Below, in pieces: positions 34,916-43,524 of a stretch of 64,000 nucleotides of DNA. How positions within the stretch are numbered: the first letter of the stretch is position 1; every line of letters begins with the position of its first letter. The DNA is taken from contig NZ_QPJW01000006.1 in assembly GCF_003337355.1 (NCBI RefSeq), positions 1-64,000 on the forward strand. Direction: 5' to 3'. Origin of the DNA: Fontibacillus phaseoli. GTDB taxonomy: Bacteria; Bacillota; Bacilli; Paenibacillales; Paenibacillaceae. The notes beneath the pieces are model-generated. The model was not told the DNA's origin and made no database searches. It worked only from the letters and a program-made list of their open reading frames with translations. Position numbers and translations under genes: made by a program.

Positions 34916-36178
34916 ATGAGCGAACTCATCAACAACCGGGAGCAAAGCGTACCGGAACAGACGCGTCGTCAGGCTCTGCTGAAGGAAATCATTAAGGAAC
35001 TGCATGAAGGGAAGAGCGTAGCGGAAGTGAAAGCCCGCTTTGAAGAAGCCGTAGGCGATGTTACCGTGTCCGAAATCTCCGCGATGGAGCATGCGCTGAT
35101 GGAGGAGGAAGGCATTCCCGTCGAAGAGGTGCAGCGCCTATGTTCCGTGCATACCGAAATTTTTAAAGGCTCGATCGAAGACATTCATCGTTCCTCCACG
35201 CCGGAAGAACAGCCGGGGCACCCGGTTCATACGTTCAAGCTGGAGAACCGCGAGATTGAGCGGCTGGTCAATTTCAAAATAGCACTTCATTTGGACAAAT
35301 TCAAAAAGGACGTCTCCGAAGACATTATTTTCAAGCTGTTGGAGGACTTGAGTTTGCTGCTTGACATCGATAAGCACTACAGCAGAAAAGAGAATTTGCT
35401 CTTTCCTTATTTGGAGAGATACGGGATCTTTGGGCCGACCAAGGTCATGTGGGGCGTCGATGACGGCATTCGCGCGATGATCAAGGAGGTCAAGGCCAAA
35501 CTGACATCCTATGACGGCGATCAGGAGATGCTATGCATCGATCTGGAGCGGATCATCCAGGAAGTAAATGCGATGATCTTCAAAGAAGAGAACATTTTGC
35601 TGCCGATGGCCTTGGAGAAGCTGACCGAAGACGAATGGGTAAAAATCGCCCGCGAAAGCGATCAGATCGGCTTTTGCCTAACGTCTCCCGATCAGGAGTG
35701 GATTCCCGAGCGTTCTCCGATTCCGGGCATGGAAACGGCGGAGGACGAAAGCGGAGAGGATGACGGGGCTCCCCAGGGGTACGTGAAATTCCAGACCGGC
35801 ATCCTGTCGGTGGAGCAGCTTGAAGCGGTCATGAACCATCTACCCGTTGATTTGACTTTTATCGACGAGAACGACGTGGTCCGTTACTTCTCCCACGGCA
35901 AGGAGCGGATCTTTGCCCGCACGAAGGCGGTCATCGGCCGGACGGTACAGAACTGCCACCCGCCGCAAAGCGTGCATATCGTGAACGAACTGCTGGCGGA
36001 TTTCAAAGCCGGGAAAAAGGATGACGAGGACTTCTGGATTCCGATCAAGGACAAATTTGTTTATATCCGTTACTTTGCGGTTCGCAGCGAGGACGGACGG
36101 TATCTGGGCACTCTCGAATTCACGCAAAATATCGCGCCGATTCGCGCTCTGGAAGGGCAGAAACGGATCATGTCATAA
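34916..36178 (+). CDS. DUF438 / hemerythrin / PAS-domain protein
   Basis: A ~420-aa cytoplasmic protein: N-terminal DUF438 (about 10-80; LLKEIIKELHEGKSVAEVKA), a hemerythrin HHE-like helical bundle (about 100-240; His in DKHYSRKENLLFPYLE and EENILLPMALE), and a C-terminal PAS_10 domain (about 300-415; MNHLPVDLTFIDENDVVRYF, GRTVQNCHPPQSVHIVN). Such proteins are proposed oxygen, NO or redox sensors. ATG 34916 follows AGGGAG at 8 nt. The Fnr-like box upstream fits expression under oxygen limitation. Confidence 0.85.
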   Translation: MSELINNREQSVPEQTRRQALLKEIIKELHEGKSVAEVKARFEEAVGDVTVSEISAMEHALMEEEGIPVEEVQRLCSVHTEIFKGSIEDIHRSSTPEEQPGHPVHTFKLENREIERLVNFKIALHLDKFKKDVSEDIIFKLLEDLSLLLDIDKHYSRKENLLFPYLERYGIFGPTKVMWGVDDGIRAMIKEVKAKLTSYDGDQEMLCIDLERIIQEVNAMIFKEENILLPMALEKLTEDEWVKIARESDQIGFCLTSPDQEWIPERSPIPGMETAEDESGEDDGAPQGYVKFQTGILSVEQLEAVMNHLPVDLTFIDENDVVRYFSHGKERIFARTKAVIGRTVQNCHPPQSVHIVNELLADFKAGKKDDEDFWIPIKDKFVYIRYFAVRSEDGRYLGTLEFTQNIAPIRALEGQKRIMS

Positions 36179-36183
36179 CCGGG

Positions 36184-36233
36184 CCACCGCCTTTGATTTC
36201 CGCTTTATGCGGAGTCGGGGCGGTTTCTTTTTC
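36184..36233 (+). terminator. Terminator after the hemerythrin/PAS gene
   Basis: ACCGCC ... GGCGGT outer stem with an inner TTCCGC / GCGGA stem, then TTTCTTTTT. Confidence 0.7.
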
Positions 36234-36304
36234 CAAGGGTTGTGATCGTTGTCATATTGCCGGAAAGCCTTGTCTTTACTGGATTCTCTGACTTCCTGCG
36301 TCTC

Positions 36305-36333
36305 TTGACCGAACGGATGGGTTCGCTTATAGT
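36305..36333 (+). promoter_or_regulatory. Sigma-A promoter of glcK
   Basis: TTGACC (36305-36310), 17-nt spacer, TATAGT (36328-36333), 59 nt before the glcK start. Confidence 0.75.
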
Positions 36334-36391
36334 GGGTACGTAGGAATATTACCGTATTATTTACTATTTAGAGAAAAAGGTGGCTTGTACA

Positions 36392-37342
36392 ATGTCTGAA
36401 AAAATCTACATTGGTGTTGACCTGGGCGGAACGGCGATTAAAGTCGGCATCTGTAATGAAGAAGGTCAGCTTCTTCATACTTACGAAGGGCCCACCGAAA
36501 CGGAGAAGGGCGCTGAAACGATCGTTAATAACATCGAGCGCTACGTTCGCCTGATTGTGGAGCAATCCCCTTTTGAGTGGGAGCAAGTTGCAGGTGTAGG
36601 TGCCGGGGTGGCCGGTTTTACTAACGTACGCGAAGGCATTATTATTTTGGCGCCGAATGTAGGTTTGAGGGATCTTCACATTCGTGAAATCCTGGAAGAA
36701 CGTTTGGGCAAGTCGATCAAAATAGACAACGACGCCAACGTGGCGGCACTGGGCGAGGCTTGGGGCGGTGCAGGCAAAGGTGTTGATAACTGCGTATGCT
36801 ATACGCTGGGTACCGGCGTCGGCGGCGGCATCATTATTGACGGCAAAATCTATCAAGGGTTTAGCGGATTGGCAGGGGAGTTGGGACATATGGCTGTTGT
36901 CCCGGATCTCGAAGCGATTCAATGCGGCTGCGGCCAAATGGGCTGCCTGGAGACGGTTTCATCTGCAACGGGAATTATCCGCATGGCCAAGGATGCCGTA
37001 GCGCGCGGGGAACGCACTTCCCTTGCTCTGGTCGAAAATATTATGGCCAAAGACGTTTTTGACGCGGCAAAAGCCGGCGATGAAACGGCGATCCGGATCG
37101 TAAACCGCGCCGCTTTCTATCTCGGTAAATCGCTGGCAGCGGTTGCCGTCGTGCTGAATCCGGAGCTATTCATTATCGGCGGCGGCGTGTCCAAAGCCGG
37201 AGACATTTTGTTCGATGAGGTTCGCAATGTTTTTGCCAAGCATACGCCGGAGCCGGTCCAAAAAGGCCTCAAAATCGTCCCTGCTTCCCTGGGGAACGAC
37301 GCCGGAATGGTCGGCGCGGCCGGATTGTTCCTTCGTTCGTAA
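36392..37342 (+). CDS. glcK: Glucokinase, ROK family
   Basis: It phosphorylates glucose with ATP in the cytoplasm, feeding non-PTS glucose into glycolysis. About 316 aa. ROK features: phosphate-binding GVDLGGTAIKVGI near the N-terminus, IDNDANVAALGEAWGG with the catalytic Asp, GTGVGGGII, the zinc-binding CGCGQMGCLE, and a final IIGGGVSKAGD. ATG 36392 is preferred, 8 nt after AAAAAGGTGG; a GTG at 36380 overlaps that site. A good promoter lies upstream. It is followed by rapZ-yvcK-whiA. Confidence 0.93.
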   Translation: MSEKIYIGVDLGGTAIKVGICNEEGQLLHTYEGPTETEKGAETIVNNIERYVRLIVEQSPFEWEQVAGVGAGVAGFTNVREGIIILAPNVGLRDLHIREILEERLGKSIKIDNDANVAALGEAWGGAGKGVDNCVCYTLGTGVGGGIIIDGKIYQGFSGLAGELGHMAVVPDLEAIQCGCGQMGCLETVSSATGIIRMAKDAVARGERTSLALVENIMAKDVFDAAKAGDETAIRIVNRAAFYLGKSLAAVAVVLNPELFIIGGGVSKAGDILFDEVRNVFAKHTPEPVQKGLKIVPASLGNDAGMVGAAGLFLRS

Positions 37343-37397
37343 TAGAAGTTTATATAAGAGATATAAGGAATAGGAGAACTTTCGAGGAGGGAAAAGG

Positions 37398-38291
37398 ATG
37401 CCGGAAAAAGATACTTCTTCAGTTGCCAATCTGATGATTATTACTGGCATGTCGGGAGCCGGTAAGTCACTTGCTGTGAGAAGCTTGGAAGATCTCGGAT
37501 TTTTCTGCGTCGATAATTTACCCCCGGTTCTTATCCCTAAGTTTGCGGAGCTGATCGAACAGTCCAAGGGCAAGATCGCCAAAGTGGCGCTTGTCATCGA
37601 CCTTCGCGGCCGGGAATTTTTCACCGCCCTGTCGGAGTCGCTTGGGTATATTAAAGATCATTTCACCATCAAAAGCGAAATCCTGTTTCTGGACGCCACC
37701 GACGCGGTGCTGGTACAGCGGTATAAAGAAAGCCGCCGTCGCCACCCGTTGGCTCCGGAGGGGATGCCGCTCGACGGAATCCGGCTGGAGCGCAAAATGC
37801 TTGAGGAACTGAAACTGTCGGCTACCCAGGTCATCGATACCAGCAGCATGAAGCCGGCCCAGTTGAAAGAAAAGATCATTACCCGGTTTTCCCACTTGGA
37901 GAGCAGCAATTTATCTGTTAATATAACATCTTTCGGATTTAAATACGGCATACCGATCGACGCCGACCTGGTGTTTGACGTCCGGTTCCTGCCGAACCCG
38001 CATTACATTGAACAGCTTCGTCCGCACACGGGACAAGACAGTGAAGTATATGATTATGTTATGAAGTGGCCGGAAACTCAGGTATTCCTGACCAAGTTGT
38101 TAGACATGCTGCACTTCCTGCTGCCTCAATATCATAAAGAGGGAAAAAGCCAGGTCATTATCGGGATCGGCTGTACCGGCGGTAAGCACCGTTCGGTGGC
38201 GATCGCCGAATATTTGGGCCGGATGCTCGGGACCAGCGAAACGGAAAGCATTCGCGTGAGTCATCGGGACGAGGGCCGGGACCGGCATTAG
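37398..38291 (+). CDS. rapZ: RNase adapter / nucleotide-binding protein RapZ (YvcJ)
   Basis: A 297-aa P-loop protein: GMSGAGKS (residues 17-24) and the conserved C-terminal [13 protein letters not shown]. In enterobacteria RapZ guides RNase E to a glucosamine-metabolism sRNA; the Firmicute homologue YvcJ binds and hydrolyses nucleotides and has an incompletely defined role. GGAGGG precedes the ATG. The order rapZ-yvcK-whiA is strongly conserved in Firmicutes. Confidence 0.95.
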   Translation: MPEKDTSSVANLMIITGMSGAGKSLAVRSLEDLGFFCVDNLPPVLIPKFAELIEQSKGKIAKVALVIDLRGREFFTALSESLGYIKDHFTIKSEILFLDATDAVLVQRYKESRRRHPLAPEGMPLDGIRLERKMLEELKLSATQVIDTSSMKPAQLKEKIITRFSHLESSNLSVNITSFGFKYGIPIDADLVFDVRFLPNPHYIEQLRPHTGQDSEVYDYVMKWPETQVFLTKLLDMLHFLLPQYHKEGKSQVIIGIGCTGGKHRSVAIAEYLGRMLGTSETESIRVSHRDEGRDRH

Positions 38292-38319
38292 TGGCCGCTC
38301 AGAAAGTGGTGAGTCAGAA

Positions 38320-39309
38320 GTGGCAAATCGGGCCAAGGAAGGAAGAGTGCCGCGGATCGTGGTGATGGGCGGGGGAACCGGCCTATCGGTCATGCTTCGC
38401 GGGTTGAAAGAGAAACCGCTCGACATCACGGCCATTGTTACCGTAGCCGACGATGGCGGCAGTTCCGGAATTCTCCGTAGCGAGCTGCAGATGCCGCCTC
38501 CGGGGGATATCCGTAACGTATTAACCGCTTTGGCGGACGTCGAGCCGTTGTTGTCGGATATGCTTAATTACCGTTTCGCTTCCGGTTCGGGTTTGGCCGG
38601 ACATAGTTTGGGCAATTTGATTTTAGCGGCGATCACCGATATTTCCGGTGATTTCGTTACGGCGGTCCGCGAGCTTAGCCGCGTGTTTGCCGTACGCGGG
38701 CGCGTATTGCCGGCCGCCGGCCAGGCGGTGGTGCTCCATGCGGAGATGGAAGACGGATCGATTATTACGGGCGAATCCAAGATTCCGGAAGCCGGCGGCA
38801 AGATCAAGCGGATTTTTCTGGAGCCGGAAGAAGTCGAACCTCTGCCTGAAGCGGTGGAGGCCATCCGGGAAGCCGATGCCATTCTGATCGGACCGGGAAG
38901 CCTGTACACCAGCATCATTCCGAATCTGTTGGTGCCCAAGCTGGCTGAGGCCGTACTGGAAAATGAGAGCGCAATAAAGATTTTCGTCTGCAATGTGATG
39001 ACCCAGCCGGGCGAAACCGACGATTATACGGTCAGCGATCACTTGCAGGCCGTTTACGAGCATGTGGGTCACCACCTGTTTGATTACGTCATCGTCAATG
39101 ACGGCGAGATCCCGACGCAAGTTCAGGATTTCTACGCCGAGAAAGGCGCCAAGCCCGTTCAAGTCGACTGGGATGTGGTAACGGGCCGGGGATATAAAGT
39201 CATCGCTGATACACTCGTGCTGTTTCGCCGTTATTTGCGGCATGATGCGGACAAATTGAGCCATCATATATATCAGTTGGTGCAAAACTGGATTTTACGA
39301 AAGAGGTGA
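38320..39309 (+). CDS. yvcK: YvcK/GlmR gluconeogenesis and morphogenesis factor
   Basis: A 329-aa cytoplasmic protein of the CofD/UPF0052 family. N-terminal [15 protein letters not shown] and [13 protein letters not shown] are the hallmark nucleotide-sugar binding motifs. YvcK binds UDP-GlcNAc and supports growth on gluconeogenic carbon and correct cell-wall synthesis in B. subtilis. Start is GTG at 38320 with weak upstream AAGTGG; stop is followed after 5 nt by whiA. Confidence 0.94.
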   Translation: MANRAKEGRVPRIVVMGGGTGLSVMLRGLKEKPLDITAIVTVADDGGSSGILRSELQMPPPGDIRNVLTALADVEPLLSDMLNYRFASGSGLAGHSLGNLILAAITDISGDFVTAVRELSRVFAVRGRVLPAAGQAVVLHAEMEDGSIITGESKIPEAGGKIKRIFLEPEEVEPLPEAVEAIREADAILIGPGSLYTSIIPNLLVPKLAEAVLENESAIKIFVCNVMTQPGETDDYTVSDHLQAVYEHVGHHLFDYVIVNDGEIPTQVQDFYAEKGAKPVQVDWDVVTGRGYKVIADTLVLFRRYLRHDADKLSHHIYQLVQNWILRKR

Positions 39310-39314
39310 GTCCC

Positions 39315-40244
39315 TTGTCGTTTGCGGCGCAAACCAAAAAAGAATTGACCATGGTCGAGGCTGATGCCTGCTGTGAACTGGCTGAACTGTCCGCGTTGAT
39401 CCGGATGAACGGTTCGGTTCAGGTTTCCAACAAAAAGGTCATTCTGGATATTTCGACGGAAAACGCCGCGATAGCAAGGCGGATTTATTCTTTGTTGAAA
39501 AAGCATTTTCAGATCCACACCGAACTGTTGGTTCGCAAGAAGATGCGCCTCAAGAAAAACAATGTTTATATCGTGCGCATTCCGGGCCGGGTTCAGGAGA
39601 TTTTGAAGGATCTGCAGATTGTTTCGGAGGGATTTATTTTTACGCCGGGGATTAATCCCGACCTTACCCGGAAAAACTGTTGTAAGCGGGCGTACCTGCG
39701 TGGCGCGTTCCTGGCCGGCGGCTCGGTCAACAACCCGGAAGGCTCTTCCTATCACCTGGAGATCTCCTCCATGTACGAAGAGCACTGTCAGGCGCTTGTT
39801 GATTTGGCCAATGAATTTCATTTGAACGCACGCTGCATCGAACGCAAGAAGGGCTTTATTTTTTACATCAAGGAAGGCGAAAAAATCATCGAGCTGCTGA
39901 ACATTATCGGCGCGCACCAGGCACTGTTCAAATTTGAGGATGTGCGGATTATGCGCGATATGCGGAACTCCGTTAACCGGATCGTCAATTGCGAAACCGC
40001 TAATTTGAATAAAACGATCGGGGCGGCCGTACGGCAAATCGACAACATCAGGCTGCTGCAAAAAGAAGTAGGTCTCGAGAACTTGCCCGACAAGTTGCGG
40101 GAAGTCGCCGAGGTGCGTCTCGCGCATCCGGATATGAACCTTAAGGAAGTCGGCGAACTGCTAAAGGGTACGGTAAGCAAGTCCGGCGTAAACCATCGGC
40201 TGCGCAAGATCGACGAGTTGGCGGAAAAAATTCGCGGGAGCTAA
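39315..40244 (+). CDS. whiA: Sporulation/division regulator WhiA
   Basis: WhiA is a DNA-binding protein with a LAGLIDADG-like N-terminal fold and C-terminal HTH; in Bacillus it affects division and nucleoid organisation. About 309 aa. Seen: [12 protein letters not shown] start after TTG 39315 (AGAGGTG 6 nt upstream), LAGLIDADG-like [17 protein letters not shown] and HTH-region [20 protein letters not shown] then [13 protein letters not shown] at 39306 is possible but lies inside the site. Confidence 0.95.
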   Translation: MSFAAQTKKELTMVEADACCELAELSALIRMNGSVQVSNKKVILDISTENAAIARRIYSLLKKHFQIHTELLVRKKMRLKKNNVYIVRIPGRVQEILKDLQIVSEGFIFTPGINPDLTRKNCCKRAYLRGAFLAGGSVNNPEGSSYHLEISSMYEEHCQALVDLANEFHLNARCIERKKGFIFYIKEGEKIIELLNIIGAHQALFKFEDVRIMRDMRNSVNRIVNCETANLNKTIGAAVRQIDNIRLLQKEVGLENLPDKLREVAEVRLAHPDMNLKEVGELLKGTVSKSGVNHRLRKIDELAEKIRGS

Positions 40245-40276
40245 AGTTGTTTTGCTAGTGTGACGTAGGCTGTGTA

Positions 40277-40285
40277 TGATATAAT
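40277..40285 (+). promoter_or_regulatory. Extended -10 promoter of the HPr gene
   Basis: TGATATAAT is a perfect extended -10 (TGnTATAAT), 66 nt before the ATG. No clear -35. Confidence 0.55.
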
Positions 40286-40351
40286 GGTATAAATTATAAA
40301 TGTTCACATCGTTGAACACGTGATCGAATTTGTATTAGGGGGTAAGGTTTG

Positions 40352-40621
40352 ATGATCAAAAACCCGGTAACCGTTCGTCTGAAAACGGGTCTTCACGCCC
40401 GGCCGGCGGCGCTTTTCGTTCAGGAAGCGAATAAATACTCGTCCGAAATTTTCGTTGAGAAAGACGATAAAAAAGTGAATGCCAAGAGTATCATGGGCAT
40501 TATGAGCCTTGCCATCAGCACAGGCACCGAGATTTACATCAGCGCGGAAGGTGCGGACGCCGAGCAGGCTGCAAACGCTTTAATCAATTTGGTCAGCAAA
40601 GAGGAATTGGAGAACCAGTAA
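40352..40621 (+). CDS. HPr-family phosphocarrier at the crh position
   Basis: An 89-aa HPr-fold protein with both regulatory sites: His15 in GLHARPAALF (PTS phosphorylation) and Ser46 in NAKSIMGIM (HprK target). It follows whiA exactly where B. subtilis has crh. Crh carries Gln instead of His15; this protein keeps His15, so it could act as a real PTS phosphocarrier as well as a CcpA co-repressor. ATG 40352 is chosen over an adjacent TTG. It has its own promoter and terminator. Confidence 0.92.
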   Translation: MIKNPVTVRLKTGLHARPAALFVQEANKYSSEIFVEKDDKKVNAKSIMGIMSLAISTGTEIYISAEGADAEQAANALINLVSKEELENQ

Positions 40622-40655
40622 TTTTAGTTTACTTCGATTCTTGTGCAAAAACGAA

Positions 40656-40697
40656 GGGGATGAATCCGTGTATGCGAGCGGATTCATCCCCTTTTAT
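40656..40697 (+). terminator. HPr gene terminator
   Basis: Perfect 13-bp stem GGGGATGAATCCG / CGGATTCATCCCC with a 10-nt loop and TTTTATTT. Confidence 0.88.
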
Positions 40698-40721
40698 TTA
40701 TGTGTGCCTTGGCGGGAAAAA

Positions 40722-40907
40722 TAACTGGATTTTCTCCAGTTATTTTTCGGGTAAATGGCCAAATCAGCACAATTTACTGGAAATCCTCCAGCTAATCCAA
40801 CTGATTTTATACTCCAAGGCCTTTAATAGATATATTAGCTGCATTTTTTCCAGTTAATTACATACAACACGCCCAAAAGCGCAAAATAGCTGGAGGTTAT
40901 CCAGTTA
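40722..40907. repeat. Palindromic array C (four units)
   Basis: Units start at 40722 and 40774 (forward) and 40836 and 40887 (reverse); spacings 52, 62 and 51 bp. Unit 1 is a perfect hairpin TAACTGGA-TTTTC-TCCAGTTA whose stem extends to 13 bp with A5/T5. Reverse units read TAGCTG...TCCAGTTA. It fills most of the 381-bp gap 40622-41002; the rest is the terminator and an AT-rich lead-in to the SIMPL gene. Confidence 0.87.
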
Positions 40908-40942
40908 AAAATAATTTATTAAGATTTTGTGGTTTGTCCTGC

Positions 40943-40965
40943 AACATTTGATCTTGAACTGCGTT
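40943..40965 (+). promoter_or_regulatory. Weak ECF-like promoter before the SIMPL gene
   Basis: GCAACATTT, 13-nt spacer, CGTTTAG resembles the AACTTT ... CGTC sites seen elsewhere in the window, with two mismatches. Confidence 0.3.
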
Positions 40966-41002
40966 TAGTAGTTAAATTCACCAATAAATGGAGGGTCAAT
41001 TC

Positions 41003-41761
41003 ATGAAAACTTGGATAAAACCTGTAGGTGTAGTACTGATAGCGGGAACTTTACTCGTAGGCGGAACGTTTTTGAGCGGGGCGCTCAACGCCTCCCAGCC
41101 TGTTTATGCCGACAGTGAGTTGCAGAAGAATATCATAAGCGTAGTGGGGAGCGGCGAAATTTCAGCCAAACCGGATGTCGCTTACTTATCGCTCGGCGTG
41201 GAGACGCAGGCCGATACGGCGAAGGAAGCCCAAAACGCAAATGCGGCGAAGATCGCCAAGATCAATACGCTACTGAAGGATACCTGGAATATTGACGCCA
41301 AGGACATTCAAACCGGCCAATTCTACGTGCAGCCTAACTATACCTACACCGAAAAAGAAGGCCAAAAAGTAAAAGGATACACCGCCCAGCATACGTTGAA
41401 CGTAACCTATCGCGATTTAGCGAAAGTCGGCCAATTGCTGGACGCTGTTTCGCAAGCCGGAGCCAACCGGATCGACAATATCCGGTTCAGTACCGAGAAC
41501 CCGGATCAGTACCAGGAGCAAGTGATCGAGAAGGCGATGAGCAATGCTAAGCTGAAGGCGGCAGCGATTGCCAAATCGGCCGGCCGCAGCCTCGGCGTCG
41601 TAGTCAGCGTGACGCAATCGGGCGGAGGGGAAACTCCGATTTACATGCAAAATGAAGCTCTACAGATGAAGGCCACCGCGGATGCAGGCGCAAGCACGGC
41701 CGTGGAACCGGGCGAAGTGACATTGAAGACGACGCTCAGCGTCATTTTTGAAATGAAATAA
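41003..41761 (+). CDS. Secreted SIMPL-domain (DUF541) protein
   Basis: A ~252-aa exported protein: signal peptide (VGVVLIAGTLLVGGTFLSGA then a VYA-type cleavage site) and the SIMPL/DUF541 domain over the rest (ISVVGSGEISAKPDVAYLSL, YTAQHTLNVTYRD, AMSNAKLKAAAIAKSAGRSL). The periplasmic or surface role of the domain is poorly known. ATG 41003 is 7 nt after GGAGGG; an in-frame ATG at 40988 overlaps the site. Confidence 0.87.
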   Translation: MKTWIKPVGVVLIAGTLLVGGTFLSGALNASQPVYADSELQKNIISVVGSGEISAKPDVAYLSLGVETQADTAKEAQNANAAKIAKINTLLKDTWNIDAKDIQTGQFYVQPNYTYTEKEGQKVKGYTAQHTLNVTYRDLAKVGQLLDAVSQAGANRIDNIRFSTENPDQYQEQVIEKAMSNAKLKAAAIAKSAGRSLGVVVSVTQSGGGETPIYMQNEALQMKATADAGASTAVEPGEVTLKTTLSVIFEMK

Positions 41762-41770
41762 ACTAAAACG

Positions 41771-41820
41771 GAAGCCGGGCCCTGACAGATATTACTGTCG
41801 GGAAACCCGGCTTCTTTTTT
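41771..41820. terminator. Bidirectional terminator
   Basis: GAAGCCGGG / CCCGGCTTC outer stem with inner CTGACAG / CTGTCGG, then TTTTTT; serves the SIMPL gene and the convergent 41819-42322 gene. Confidence 0.82.
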
Positions 41821-42322
41821 ATTTTGTATTGTTTTGCGTGGTTCCGGTTGTTTTGGTGAACGGCTTTAGTTTTTCGGTCAATCGGATGTCCTCGTAGTAA
41901 TCCTTTTTCACCGAATCCACGGTATAGGAAATATGCACTTTCATGATGGAATTCTTTACGATTTTCAGGCCGTTAAATAGAATCCCTTCCCCCAAATACT
42001 CCGTTAAGTGGGTCTCGTGCCGATGGAAAGGATCGCCCCCGATCGCGGTATCCAAAACATTTACTCCATCTATCGTACCGGAAATAACAATGCCGTCAAA
42101 TTTCTGTTGCCCGCCCGGAAGCTCCATGTAATAATTCGGAGCCAAGTACAGATGACTGCCGAAGGAGACCAGATGAATATCTTTTATGTCAAAATCCGCT
42201 GTATGAATTTCAAACTGATATTCGGCCGGCGTATCGTTGGTGCTAATGGATTTACTTATCAATACGGTTGTCAAGCTAACTATGAGTATGAATATGGCGG
42301 TAAGGATCAGCTTATTTTTCAT
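41819..42322 (-). CDS. Membrane-anchored hypothetical protein
   Basis: A 167-aa protein with one N-terminal hydrophobic segment (LILTAIFILIVSLTTVLI) that is either an uncleaved anchor or signal peptide, then an exported beta-rich part. Family not recognised. AT-rich codons differ from the neighbouring conserved genes. It is 8 nt from the secreted protein gene upstream on the same strand and probably forms a two-gene unit with it. Confidence 0.6.
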   Translation of the reverse strand: MKNKLILTAIFILIVSLTTVLISKSISTNDTPAEYQFEIHTADFDIKDIHLVSFGSHLYLAPNYYMELPGGQQKFDGIVISGTIDGVNVLDTAIGGDPFHRHETHLTEYLGEGILFNGLKIVKNSIMKVHISYTVDSVKKDYYEDIRLTEKLKPFTKTTGTTQNNTK

Positions 42323-42330
42323 AGGACATC

Positions 42331-43143
42331 TTAAATATAAGGAACTCTACTATCTACGAAGATTTGACCGTTGATTACACCTAGCCATAAGGAGCATGTG
42401 GTACCTATAGTGGTCTCTGCCCCACCGCCTACCACGCCATATTCCCATGAAAATGATAAATTTGCTTGGCTGTACCAATAGGAGCGGGCCAAGGCAGATC
42501 TGCTTCTGCCTGGATCTTCATATTCTCTGACAATTTCCGTAGAAGGAGTACCGGTTACTCCGAATCCGCTAGCATTAGCCCCATATAAATTAGTTATTCT
42601 GCTCTTTCTTGTCCCCGGGAGCCCGACTTCGAAGTCAGCGTAGTAGTAGGCGCTTGCCGTACCTACGGCTTTGCTTACTTTGTAGTCCCAAACGTCGATA
42701 TAATCGCCATGATTCCATGATCCGAGAGGGGAAATTAGTGACGAATCCCCTTTATTTGCATGATCTCCCTTCACCAATTGCGATCCACCGACTTCCACGC
42801 CGACTGACATGAATGATCCATCATCGAATCTATAATACTTGGTTTGCGAACCGTCAAAAAAATTGAAGGAATAGAAATCATCGGGCAACAGGCTTAATGA
42901 TTCCGGTTTGTAAGCGTCCCATAGCTCGTTGTTTTCCACTTTACTCAGTAAAATGGTTTGCTTTTCAGCCGGGATATTGTTATCCTCAAAATACTTATTT
43001 AAGTCCAGGCCGGCTACTCCATTCACATCCGGATTATGAACGACTTCACTTTCTGTACTTGCTGCACTCGCTGTACCCAAATTTAATGCCAAGCATAAAA
43101 CTCCAATACTAAACAACGTGCCTGCCTTCTTTAAAATCTTCAT
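42331..43143 (-). CDS. Secreted hypothetical protein
   Basis: A 270-aa protein with a signal peptide (TLFSIGVLCLALNLGTASAA) and an aromatic, Gly- and Ser-rich mature part (WNHGDYIDVWDYKVSKAVG, YYYADFEVGLPGTRKSR). I recognise no domain or catalytic motif. AGGAGG sits before the ATG. AT-rich and in a divergent position to potA, it looks like an accessory gene. Confidence 0.65.
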   Translation of the reverse strand: MKILKKAGTLFSIGVLCLALNLGTASAASTESEVVHNPDVNGVAGLDLNKYFEDNNIPAEKQTILLSKVENNELWDAYKPESLSLLPDDFYSFNFFDGSQTKYYRFDDGSFMSVGVEVGGSQLVKGDHANKGDSSLISPLGSWNHGDYIDVWDYKVSKAVGTASAYYYADFEVGLPGTRKSRITNLYGANASGFGVTGTPSTEIVREYEDPGRSRSALARSYWYSQANLSFSWEYGVVGGGAETTIGTTCSLWLGVINGQIFVDSRVPYI

Positions 43144-43383
43144 AATCTAAACCTCCTAATATAATGGAATAATTCCAGTATATTACTATTGGAGAAATAG
43201 GAATATTAAATTAATTATGGAAGTAATTGCATATTTGTGTTATGGGTAATCTCGGACGCCGTAGCCATCGAACTATAACCCTGCTTTTGTTCAGGCTTCC
43301 TAAGCCTTATTCCTTCTATTAAATAATGTTTGATATTTTGCTATATTCCTTGACTCGTCTTGCCGGTGTTGGCTAGAAAAGAG

Positions 43384-43412
43384 TTGTATCCCGCGCCAAA
43401 ACAAGGTATAGT
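43384..43412 (+). promoter_or_regulatory. Sigma-A promoter of potABCD
   Basis: TTGTAT (43384-43389), 17-nt spacer, TATAGT (43407-43412); predicted start ~43419. Confidence 0.65.
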
Positions 43413-43446
43413 GAATATGCAAAAAATGAATCGATAGACCTGAAAC

Positions 43447-43476
43447 AGCCATACCAATGGATATGGCTTTTTTTTC
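43447..43476 (+). terminator. Leader terminator ahead of potA
   Basis: AGCCATA / TATGGCT stem with an 8-nt loop and nine T residues, only ~30 nt after the predicted start and ~50 nt before potA. As no plus-strand gene lies upstream, it must act on the potA transcript itself. Confidence 0.7.
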
Positions 43477-43524
43477 TTAAAGGCAACTTTTTATCACACA
43501 ACCTATGAAGGAGTTGATGCATAG

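Larger units (their letters stand above)
43144..43524. other. Divergent region before potA
   Basis: 381 bp without a gene. Holds an AT-rich start region for the minus gene, a GC-richer patch (43247-43290) with possible short stems (GGGT/ACCC, CGG/CCG, TAG/CTA) that I cannot assign, the potA promoter and the orphan terminator listed separately. Confidence 0.5.

Noticed and set aside
40717..40747. Unit 1 of array C as an ordinary terminator
   Set aside because: A strong GC-rich terminator already ends the HPr gene 20 nt upstream, and the unit belongs to a phased quartet.
40722..40907. CRISPR-like array
   Set aside because: Units are 21 bp, change orientation midway, number only four, with no leader and no cas genes; spacers are similar between loci.
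43240..43340. Riboswitch aptamer upstream of potA or of the divergent secreted protein gene
   Set aside because: Small stems can be drawn, but none match the cores of c-di-GMP, purine, SAM, glycine or preQ1 aptamers that I can recall, and the patch lies upstream of the predicted potA start.
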